Part shown: in pieces, positions 20,618 to 26,316 of the stretch
Position numbering within the stretch: position 1 is the stretch's first letter
Layout: each line of letters starts with the position of its first letter
IMG/VR virus record: IMGVR_UViG_3300020430_002305
Coordinates: 1 to 26,842 of that record
From: a virus
Reading direction: 5' to 3' (one strand)
Length of the DNA stretch: 26,842 bases
Notes under the pieces: generated by a model
What the model saw: the letters and a program-made list of their open reading frames with translations, nothing else
Databases searched by the model: none
Told to the model about the DNA's origin: nothing
Translations under genes and position numbers: made by a program

Positions 20618-20970
20618 TACACCCCAAATGATTCTCCACAACCACAACCAGAAGATGCGTTAGGATTTGTTATTTCAAACTGTGAACCAAATACCTCTTC
20701 CTTCCAGTCTATCTTGGTGCCTGCAACGTAGAGCATACTTGCGTCGTCAACAACAAACTTGCCGGTGTGCCAATCCTCTGTGTGATCGTCTGCACCCACA
20801 TCTTCCTTTTTGTCTATGAATCCCCACTTGTATTTGAATCCTGCACAGCCGCCACCTTCGACCATTAGGCTGACTGCATATTTGTCTGGCTGTTTAGCCA
20901 ACAACTTCTCCATTTGATTCTTTGCTTCTTCTGTGATTTCAAACCACTTGTGATTTTCAAACTCTTGCAT
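20617..20970 (-). CDS. A-type iron-sulfur carrier (HesB/IscA/ErpA family)
   Basis: The product has 117 residues, a single Fe-S biogenesis domain. The three cluster-binding Cys are all present: Cys42 in GGGCAGFKY, and Cys109 and Cys111 in SSGCGCGESF. Family members pass Fe-S clusters to target enzymes; phage copies are commonly found in marine T4-like phages. Compared with bacterial homologues it has a slightly longer N-terminal helix and an acidic insert (DVGADDHTEDWH). Possible clients cannot be named from the window. A GATAAT lies seven bases before the ATG, with only a weak -35. It is coupled to the GNGESR gene downstream. Confidence 0.93.
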   Translation of the reverse strand: MQEFENHKWFEITEEAKNQMEKLLAKQPDKYAVSLMVEGGGCAGFKYKWGFIDKKEDVGADDHTEDWHTGKFVVDDASMLYVAGTKIDWKEEVFGSQFEITNPNASSGCGCGESFGV

Positions 20971-20978
20971 ACAGTTAA

Positions 20979-21293
20979 TTATCTATTCCCCTCCCCCATG
21001 TTACTAACTCCGATCGCTAACCAGAATTTTGTTGCATCTCTTTTGTATTGGAAACTCATGTAACTGTCTTGATCCTCCCAGTTATGGTGGTATGGGTTGT
21101 CCGATTCCGGTCCTTCGAACCACCAACCCCATTTACCCTCGCAATTGACCTGGCACCATTCTATGCATTCACCATTGATTCCGTTTGAATTCATGTCCAC
21201 GTTGAACCTGAATTTTTTTTCATATCCACAATCTTCTGGAATGTCTTCCAATCCGGGATTTATCTTTTTAATTTTTACTTTGCCGTAAGTCAT
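20979..21293 (-). CDS. Conserved hypothetical protein with Cys-rich centre
   Basis: The product has 104 residues. An N-terminal strand-rich part (YGKVKIKKINPGLEDIPEDC) leads to a central segment with three Cys (GECIEWCQVNCEGKWGWWF), then HHNWEDQDSYMSF, and a final helix and strand with DATKFWLAIGV. The clustered Cys and aromatics suggest a small metal-binding or disulfide-stabilised domain. I know of no function. The ATG at 21293 overlaps the stop of the glycosyltransferase gene as ATGA, with GAGGA nine bases upstream. The frame could be extended 11 residues further, but that start lies inside the upstream gene. Confidence 0.72.
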   Translation of the reverse strand: MTYGKVKIKKINPGLEDIPEDCGYEKKFRFNVDMNSNGINGECIEWCQVNCEGKWGWWFEGPESDNPYHHNWEDQDSYMSFQYKRDATKFWLAIGVSNMGEGNR

Positions 21294-21988
21294 CTCCAGT
21301 TTTCCTCCACAAACTTGTCCGCACATTCCATTGGGTTGGGTGAACCATGGAACACTGCCACCTTGTTGTCTTTTGCTATTTTTGGAGGTGTACGGAAAAA
21401 TTTCCTACCATCCTTTGTTAGTAGTTTTGTGTCCTTTAAACCTACCATTTCCCATTTGTAGGATCTTATCCAAGAGTCCGGCCACCAATTGATGTCATTC
21501 CTTGCCTTTTTGGTTATCCAGTCTTGGTCTCCATGATTTTGTTGCATGACTTCTGCTGACTTATTCTTGAATTCATTCCAGAGATAATTCATTGTTCCCG
21601 ACTGCCAACGCATACAACTGGAGTTTGACAGTTTCCAATCGTTTACCCTGCATCTGTTAAAGTCTCTAATGATCATAAACTTGCCAGGATTGTACGTGAA
21701 CAACTCGTCTATATTATCAAAAATTACAACGTCGAGGTCGAAGAAAAGTATGTTGCCCTGTACAGGCATTTCAGGTGCAAACATCCATAGTTTGCTCCAC
21801 CAAGTTTTGATATATGGATCTGTTGGCAGTTTAATAACATTGATATCTGAATCAATTCCTGCAGGATCGTCTGTCAGGCAATGAAACTGCAAAGGAACTG
21901 TTGTGTGCCTCTTGACCATACTGTGCAGTACATTGGCGTATCGAGATGTATACTTGTTGCCCCACTTAACGCACATTACGTGATTCAT
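21290..21988 (-). CDS. GT-A-type glycosyltransferase-like protein (GT8-like)
   Basis: The product has 232 residues. The fold resembles GT-A glycosyltransferases: an N-terminal strand, FHCLTDDP at 35-42, KTWWSKLWMF at 61-70, then the metal-binding DxD motif in FFDLDVV (Asp84 and Asp86), a typical gp/GT8 feature, and a late His in VAVFHGSPNP. It should transfer a sugar from a nucleotide donor; donor and acceptor are unknown. Phages use such enzymes on virion proteins, DNA bases or host surface sugars. A strong Shine-Dalgarno sequence (GGAGAGG) lies just before the ATG, and it overlaps the upstream gene by 23 bases. Confidence 0.78.
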   Translation of the reverse strand: MNHVMCVKWGNKYTSRYANVLHSMVKRHTTVPLQFHCLTDDPAGIDSDINVIKLPTDPYIKTWWSKLWMFAPEMPVQGNILFFDLDVVIFDNIDELFTYNPGKFMIIRDFNRCRVNDWKLSNSSCMRWQSGTMNYLWNEFKNKSAEVMQQNHGDQDWITKKARNDINWWPDSWIRSYKWEMVGLKDTKLLTKDGRKFFRTPPKIAKDNKVAVFHGSPNPMECADKFVEENWR

Positions 21989-23093
21989 AACCTCTCCTCA
22001 GTCCTTCCATTTGTATTTGTTTCCAATCATCGCTGTCCAATGTGTAAGGGAAATTATTTTCCACAACTTCTTTACTTCTCACGGCCATGTTCCTTATATT
22101 TAAATTATCTTTCATGATCTCGTAAATGCCAGTGAATTGACGATTCTGAAAAGATGTCTCTAAATCTACCTGTCCTATCTTGATATAGCCTAGGGAAAGT
22201 TTTGGATCTTCCCAGTCATATTTGTTTTCTTTAAGCCATGACCTAAAACCATCCATTTCCTCTTTCTTAAAGTCGTGTGTGTCCTCTGTTATAGTGTCTC
22301 CCCATTCAATGTCAAACTCACCCGAATAATATTTCTGGTGGTTGATGGCGGAACACAATGCGTCGGTCATTTTAGGTGCATGTTCGTCTCTGTAAACTTC
22401 GTACAAGGTTTTGCCTACCTGAGACCAGTGCAAGTACACACCACCCAACTCCCTATCGTATCTGTTTTCCTTAAACAAGTTGTAATCTTCTTCATGTAAA
22501 TCATATCTAGGTGCATTCAGGAAAGTGGTGATTTGTGATGGTCTTATCCACTCTGGTTCGATGAACTTTTTTCTGTATGCCTCTACCCAACTTTCGATCT
22601 CGTGGCATATGTTGTTCAACTGCCTAATTGCATATTTGGTATCATGGTCTGCTTGTTTGTAATATTCAGAAAGTTGCCAAGCCGTGCCCTGCAGATCCTC
22701 AAAATACCTGTGCAACAGGTTGCAGGCCTCATGTTTTAATCTCAGTCCTGGTGTCTTGTTGACATCTCCGTTAATAGCCTTTCCTATGGGTAGTCTTCCA
22801 CTGTATTGAAAATCGTCAGCAACAAATGGATCTATTCTTTCGTAGGGAGGATCAAACTCGAATGAATTTATTTGTTCAATGCTTCTGTTCAACTCACGGC
22901 ACAGAAAATTCAAATCCCTTTTGGAATCGGCCCAACCCAAGAAACAGAAGTTTTTTTCCAGGACCTTTTTGTTTACTAGGTTTTCTTTAAGTGCTTCTAT
23001 GAATCTTTTGCCAAGCGGGGTATCATAGACATCGATCTTGACTTTCTTGTAGTCGTAATCAATAATGATTTTATCCTCTAGTATAGATGGCAC
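21966..23093 (-). CDS. Large conserved hypothetical protein of the glycan/QueD block
   Basis: The product has 375 residues from a GTG start. It is rich in acidic and aromatic residues, with a helical middle (KHEACNLLHRYFEDLQGTAW) and later GGVYLHWSQVGKTLYEV and EFDIEWGDTITEDTHDF. I recognise no catalytic motif. I chose the GTG at 23093 because GGAG lies six bases upstream; no ATG is available, and the longest frame begins at a TTG at 23132. It overlaps the QueD-like gene by 23 bases and the glycosyltransferase by 23 bases, so these are one translation unit. Proteins of this kind appear in marine T4-like phages; that is recollection. Confidence 0.72.
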   Translation of the reverse strand: MPSILEDKIIIDYDYKKVKIDVYDTPLGKRFIEALKENLVNKKVLEKNFCFLGWADSKRDLNFLCRELNRSIEQINSFEFDPPYERIDPFVADDFQYSGRLPIGKAINGDVNKTPGLRLKHEACNLLHRYFEDLQGTAWQLSEYYKQADHDTKYAIRQLNNICHEIESWVEAYRKKFIEPEWIRPSQITTFLNAPRYDLHEEDYNLFKENRYDRELGGVYLHWSQVGKTLYEVYRDEHAPKMTDALCSAINHQKYYSGEFDIEWGDTITEDTHDFKKEEMDGFRSWLKENKYDWEDPKLSLGYIKIGQVDLETSFQNRQFTGIYEIMKDNLNIRNMAVRSKEVVENNFPYTLDSDDWKQIQMEGLRRGYESRNVR

Positions 23094-23520
23094 TGTTTGC
23101 TCCGTGTTCCATACATTCAACACTGACCACAAAACATCTATTGTTGGTTTCTGCCCTGATCATGCTGTCTGCAAAATCAAAAGCATGTTTGGCGAACATT
23201 TCAGCACCAACTCCATCCATTATCGTTAGACTTGCAAGATCCATTTCTTCCAATTCTTTGAACTTGTCTATGTGAGGATCATTTCTGTCAAGTACAAGTT
23301 TATGATCAAAACTGTTCTCTAACCATTTTTTCAATGGCTTGAGTGATCCAAAGTCCACTGCCCAGTTTTTGTTGTCAAGATCTTTACATCCAAATGTGAA
23401 TTTGAAAGCAAGACTGTATCCATGCAACAAGTGACAGTGGGAATGATCCGCATTGGGTTGTCTGAACACCGCCGATAGTCCTATGTTGTGTCCGTATGTT
23501 TTAGTTGAGTAGTAAGTCAT
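23071..23520 (-). CDS. 6-pyruvoyltetrahydropterin synthase/QueD-like protein with altered zinc site
   Basis: The 149-residue product has the tunnel-fold (T-fold) layout of QueD and PTPS: SAVFRQ at 16-21, CHLLHGYSL at 29-37, VDFGSLKPL at 55-63, FDHKLVLDRND at 71-81 and an end with ECMEHGANSAIY. Catalytic positions known from E. coli QueD appear kept: Cys29, Asp72/His73 and Glu138. Two of the three zinc His do not: the first (AAH) is Phe19 and the last (HGH) is Tyr35; nearby His26, 28 and 30 might replace them. QueD makes the precursor of queuosine and 7-deazaguanines. AAAGGAG lies five bases before the ATG. No other pathway gene is present. Confidence 0.8.
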   Translation of the reverse strand: MTYYSTKTYGHNIGLSAVFRQPNADHSHCHLLHGYSLAFKFTFGCKDLDNKNWAVDFGSLKPLKKWLENSFDHKLVLDRNDPHIDKFKELEEMDLASLTIMDGVGAEMFAKHAFDFADSMIRAETNNRCFVVSVECMEHGANSAIYTRG

Positions 23521-23550
23521 CTTTTCTCCTTTTTTTGATGACTTGCAGAG

Positions 23551-23558
23551 TGTTTATA
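23551..23558 (-). promoter_or_regulatory. Possible late-type promoter (TATAAACA)
   Basis: TATAAACA differs from T4 TATAAATA at one base and lies 30 bases before the QueD-like ATG, in the 70-base gap, with AAAGGAG between. It might instead be a -10 box. Confidence 0.35.
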
Positions 23559-23590
23559 GAGGGATGAAAGTCTTTGAGTCCTCTTGATCA

Positions 23591-23845
23591 TCAGTTCAAT
23601 TTTTTATTCATCTTATGATCTAGTTCCATCTGAAAGGCTACATCTCTGATCCGATCAGTCAGTTCGTTTGGTATATTTAATTCACCATCGATTATACTTT
23701 TTAAAAAGTGTATCATGACCGTGAATTCTCCCCTTTTTGAAACAGTCTCAGGATCGATACCGTGTTCCTCCATTGCATTGAGCATGGCTTCAGAAACGTC
23801 AACCAGTGCCTTTATGCTTATTGAATGTTTATCAAAATGTTTCAT
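23591..23845 (-). CDS. Small helical hypothetical protein
   Basis: The 84-residue product looks all helical: KALVDVSEAMLNAMEEHG, then GEFTVMIHFLKSIIDGEL, then TDRIRDVAFQMELDHKM, ending in a basic tail (KMNKKLN). There is no Cys, signal or membrane segment. I recognise no family. The ATG overlaps the stop of the Sm-like gene as TAATG and has no Shine-Dalgarno sequence, so it is expected to be made only by coupling to that gene, from its strong early promoter. A partner role to the Sm-like protein is plausible but unproved. Confidence 0.68.
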   Translation of the reverse strand: MKHFDKHSISIKALVDVSEAMLNAMEEHGIDPETVSKRGEFTVMIHFLKSIIDGELNIPNELTDRIRDVAFQMELDHKMNKKLN

Positions 23846-24150
23846 TAAGTTATAATACTGGGTTTCTTAGGCACTTCAATTTTGCTGAAAACTCTATTGT
23901 ATTCATTGGATATCTTGTCATTGATATGTGCTATTGAGGTTAATTTATCTATCGCTATATTGAAAGGCTCGTCCTGTTTGGCAGTGGAGAAAAATGTACC
24001 AAATGCAAGTCCTTGTGGACCTTGCATCAATACAAGTGCCTTTTCTATGCTTATGTATGTGTCAGCCTTACCTGTGTATTTTGCTATGACTTCTTCTCCG
24101 GAAGCCAATTTTAAAGTAATGACGTCTCCAATTTTTATTTTATCAAACAT
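23845..24150 (-). CDS. Sm-like-fold small protein
   Basis: The product has 101 residues. The first 60 residues read as a five-stranded Sm-like barrel: IGDVITLKLASGEEVIAKY, TGKADTYISIE, KALVLMQGPQG. The rest is a short helix and tail ending in KPSIIT. Sm-like (Hfq/LSm) proteins bind RNA or form small rings, so a role in RNA handling is possible but inferred. Similar proteins are conserved in marine T4-like phages, from memory. A perfect sigma70 consensus promoter (TTGACA, 16 bases, TATAAT) ends six bases before the ATG, placing the transcription start on the ATG itself. Strong early expression is expected. Confidence 0.7.
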   Translation of the reverse strand: MFDKIKIGDVITLKLASGEEVIAKYTGKADTYISIEKALVLMQGPQGLAFGTFFSTAKQDEPFNIAIDKLTSIAHINDKISNEYNRVFSKIEVPKKPSIIT

Positions 24151-24156
24151 ACCCTT

Positions 24157-24184
24157 ATTATAAACTATACTAAGATTTTGTCAA
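24157..24184 (-). promoter_or_regulatory. Perfect sigma70 consensus promoter for the Sm-like gene
   Basis: TTGACA (24184-24179), a 16-base spacer and TATAAT (24162-24157) lie on the minus strand, within the 3' end of the glycosylase gene. The predicted start falls on the A of the ATG at 24150. Confidence 0.8.
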
Positions 24185-24575
24185 TGTATTTCTTCAACTC
24201 TTTGTCTTGCACGTTGTCTGGTATGTTGTTAAAGAAAAAAATTTGGTAACTGTCAGAACCATATTTGCCGATCCCGTGCAGATCACTTGCTTCTTTTCTG
24301 TCCCAAGTCAGGTACTGTTCTGTCATCTTTCTAATCCTTTTTGAACGTACCTCCCACATACCCAAGGGTTTTAGCATCTGTTGTTGCGTTTTCAATCTGC
24401 CACGTAGGTACGCTTCGGGACTGGGATAACGTGCGAACAGTTTTGGTAAGATTATTTTCACGTGTTTCCTATAGGTGAGATTAAGGCACATCACGGCCAC
24501 CATGTGTTTCCATCTCTTATGTGGAGACTTCAGTTGTTCCTGTACCATAAGATTTTCTAACATGGGTTTGATCAT
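24165..24575 (-). CDS. HhH-GPD DNA glycosylase, MBD4-like
   Basis: The product has 136 residues. It resembles the glycosylase domain of eukaryotic MBD4, which removes thymine or uracil opposite guanine. Matching segments are FARYPSPEAY at 48-56, MLKPLGMWEVRSKRIRKM at 67-84, YLTWD at 88-92, the helix-hairpin-helix loop LHGIGKYGSDSYQIF at 99-113, and QDKELKKY at 123-130. Asp124 aligns with the catalytic Asp560 of human MBD4, and Tyr105 with Tyr540. No methyl-CpG-binding or other domain is attached. A strong leaderless-type promoter stands before the ATG. It should act with uvsE in genome repair or on modified cytosines. Confidence 0.85.
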   Translation of the reverse strand: MIKPMLENLMVQEQLKSPHKRWKHMVAVMCLNLTYRKHVKIILPKLFARYPSPEAYLRGRLKTQQQMLKPLGMWEVRSKRIRKMTEQYLTWDRKEASDLHGIGKYGSDSYQIFFFNNIPDNVQDKELKKYIDKILV

Positions 24576-24581
24576 ATAGTA

Positions 24582-24609
24582 ATTTTATATGAGATTACTT
24601 CTTTGTCAA
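24582..24609 (-). promoter_or_regulatory. Strong sigma70-like promoter for the DNA glycosylase
   Basis: TTGACA (24609-24604), a 16-base spacer and TAAAAT (24587-24582) match the uvsE promoter in both boxes and spacing. The predicted start is the A of the ATG at 24575. Confidence 0.75.
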
Positions 24610-25230
24610 CTGCCTGTTTATGAACTTGGCCATCCCGTCGTAGGTTTCCTGAAACACATTGGACTGTGCTTTCCATTCCTTTGGCATTTCCCAACGATCA
24701 TGATTTACCACTATCCATCTCGTGTCTGGATCTGAATAGCCCATCAACTTCTGGAATTGGTAGATCCAGTAACTTGGATCAACAGGTCTTTTGATATAGG
24801 TGTATCCTTCGGAGCCTGTGTACATGTTGTTGATCTTACCCTTTTCTAAAGGATGTAGGTCAAAACCCAACATGAATATTGCTTTTGGTTTGAAAGTTAA
24901 AGCAACGTTGCCGGCATGTGGTCCGGTGCCCCAGTGAAAAGGATCATCTTGCCTTCTGTCTCCTGCGTATGGAAGAACTGGTAATTTCTTGACATTTGGC
25001 CAATTGGCGAATTGTCCTGACCAATTTTCTCTGGTGTAAATTGTTGTGCCTTTACCAACTGAATTGACGGCCTGCTGACACATATGCTTATCTGCACACA
25101 CCAGATATTCGGTAATATAATCTCGATATATTGCATTACACCCAATTACCGTGCTGAACATTTTCAAGGGAGATATGTCGAATCCTCTCCTGCTTTCACC
25201 GTTGCCTATAATCGAAACATACTTGGTCAT
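24595..25230 (-). CDS. GNGESR-motif protein, second copy
   Basis: The product has 211 residues. It shares the opening of the protein at 19874-20617: SIIGNGESRRGFDISPL at about 6-22, then IGCNAIYRDY at 29-38, then LVCADKHM. A further strand (KAIFMLGFDLHPLEKG) sits where the other copy has VILSFDIMG, so the paralogy extends along the protein, while the C-terminal parts differ. A Rossmann-like nucleotide-sugar-binding or glycosyltransferase role is inferred from the GNGxS loop. The ATG follows an ATTAAATA late-type box by five bases, with no Shine-Dalgarno sequence. Upstream lies an 81-base gap with phased repeats. Confidence 0.68.
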   Translation of the reverse strand: MTKYVSIIGNGESRRGFDISPLKMFSTVIGCNAIYRDYITEYLVCADKHMCQQAVNSVGKGTTIYTRENWSGQFANWPNVKKLPVLPYAGDRRQDDPFHWGTGPHAGNVALTFKPKAIFMLGFDLHPLEKGKINNMYTGSEGYTYIKRPVDPSYWIYQFQKLMGYSDPDTRWIVVNHDRWEMPKEWKAQSNVFQETYDGMAKFINRQLTKK

Positions 25231-25235
25231 AATGC

Positions 25236-25243
25236 TATTTAAT
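25236..25243 (-). promoter_or_regulatory. Late-type promoter (ATTAAATA)
   Basis: The box lies five bases before the ATG at 25230, like the AATAAATA box at 5904-5897. The same variant occurs on the plus strand at 19587-19594. Confidence 0.5.
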
Positions 25244-25254
25244 CACCCCTTTAA

Positions 25255-25279
25255 ACGCACACAGACGCACATATACGCA
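25255..25279. repeat. Three phased ACGCA repeats, ten-base period
   Basis: ACGCA occurs at 25255-25259, 25265-25269 and 25275-25279, exactly one helical turn apart, in the gap between two minus-strand genes and just upstream of the ATTAAATA box. Same-face direct repeats suggest a protein-binding site for a regulator. Nothing else is seen in this 81-base gap. Confidence 0.6.
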
Positions 25280-25311
25280 TGGTAAAAGTGTTTCTGGAGC
25301 AGTTGTACATA

Positions 25312-25593
25312 TCAGTCATTTTCTTGTATTAAATGCCATACGGTGCGATATTGATCCCATGCTTTTTTCAGTGTTGGATGTTTTCTTCTCAATTCTATTG
25401 CTTCAACTCCTACCATTTCCAACTCCTCATATGCCTCCTGTTGGTCCTTGGCTTTTTGTGTTTGTTCTATTAATCTTCTCTCACCATTTCCTATCTGTTC
25501 GTAAACAGTTTCGCCACCATCCGGTGATGTGTATATGGGCATGGGTCTTATTTTCCTGCTTGTCTTCTTTTTTCGTTTTATTCTTTTTACCAT
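25312..25593 (-). CDS. Small basic conserved phage protein
   Basis: The product has 93 residues. The start is very basic (VKRIKRKKKTSRKIRP), followed by MPIYTSPDGGETVYEQ, which reads as a beta hairpin, then a helix-rich part ending in LRRKHPTLKKAWDQYRTVWH. I believe homologues occur in marine T4-like phages but know no function; the basic N-terminus suggests nucleic-acid or membrane contact. The ATG overlaps the stop of the HIT gene as TAATG, so it depends on that transcript. It ends before the gap with the phased repeats. Confidence 0.75.
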   Translation of the reverse strand: MVKRIKRKKKTSRKIRPMPIYTSPDGGETVYEQIGNGERRLIEQTQKAKDQQEAYEELEMVGVEAIELRRKHPTLKKAWDQYRTVWHLIQEND

Positions 25594-25994
25594 TAGTAAT
25601 ATTTGCTGTGATCTGCCCCTGGGTGTGCGTGTCTCATTCCACCATGGTGTTCTGCATCACCCTCGTGCCTTGGTATGAAGTGTATGTGAGGCCATAAAAT
25701 AGTTTGACCTGCACAAAGGCCAATGTTCATACCAACGTTGAATCCTTTCATTTTTCCTTCTTTAATCCATTCCTTGCCACAGTAGTAGGCAAGTTTGTAT
25801 GACTCGCCTATGAATACCGGATCGTCCTCCTTTGGTATGAAAAGTGTGTGTCCGGCAGTGCATGGATATTTGTCTTTGAATACTGCTGTGTGCTTGTTCT
25901 CAAATATGGGTGTGTCGTTGCCCAACCAGGTGCATTCCTCGTATCGGTCTATGGTCTCAAAGGCTTTCTTGTAGATAGGTTTTTTTGATGGCAT
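25593..25994 (-). CDS. HIT family protein (nucleotide hydrolase/transferase)
   Basis: The product has 133 residues. The HIT core is visible: FKDKYPCTAGHTLFIPK, equivalent to the usual DxxPxxxGHxLVIPK, and GQTILWPHIHFIPR at about 96-109, equivalent to GQxVxHxHxHxIPR. The first His of the triad is Trp here, but the middle His, the nucleophile in known HIT enzymes, and the third are present. The C-terminal tail is unusually His-rich (HEGDAEHHGGMRHAHPGADH) and may bind metal. HIT enzymes hydrolyse or transfer nucleotidyl groups. The start at 25994 overlaps the upstream gene by 38 bases and has only a distant AGGA. Confidence 0.87.
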   Translation of the reverse strand: MPSKKPIYKKAFETIDRYEECTWLGNDTPIFENKHTAVFKDKYPCTAGHTLFIPKEDDPVFIGESYKLAYYCGKEWIKEGKMKGFNVGMNIGLCAGQTILWPHIHFIPRHEGDAEHHGGMRHAHPGADHSKYY

Positions 25995-26316
25995 TGGTTT
26001 TTATTATTCCTATCTTAATATTACTACTATTTGGTTTGTGTTGCAACCTGATTTGTTCCCATCTTTTGGTTTTGGTTACACTCTTATTTTGATCCAACAC
26101 ATTCAAAAGATTTACGATTGCTTTCCTAACTTTTTCTGCGCCGCCATGCTTTTTGCAGGTGTCCGACCTACCAACTTCGACTATTGCGTTGTTGATTTTA
26201 ATTTTATAAACACAGGGCAATCTGATCCATTTGGTGACGGGATCTTTTCTGTGTGTTATCTTGTAATTTTTAATTGTGTAAAGGTCACTTATGTCGTACC
26301 ATTTAATATCTGGCAT
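25957..26316 (-). CDS. Conserved hypothetical basic protein
   Basis: The product has 119 residues. The N-terminal 55 residues hold KWYDISDLYTIKNYKI and LPCVYKIKINNAIVEVGRSD; the last resembles the first strands of a GIY-YIG nuclease (VYxI and xVGxS spacing), but the downstream catalytic Arg and Glu are not clear, so I do not call it one. The rest is basic (KHGGAEKVRKAIVNLL, then KTKRWEQIRLQHK). GGGG lies about eight bases before the ATG. It overlaps DexA by 14 bases and the HIT gene by 38, an unusually long overlap. Confidence 0.65.
   Translation of the reverse strand: MPDIKWYDISDLYTIKNYKITHRKDPVTKWIRLPCVYKIKINNAIVEVGRSDTCKKHGGAEKVRKAIVNLLNVLDQNKSVTKTKRWEQIRLQHKPNSSNIKIGIIKTNAIKKTYLQESL

Noticed and set aside
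25957-26316. GIY-YIG nuclease
   Set aside because: Only the first strands resemble the family; the catalytic Arg and Glu could not be placed.
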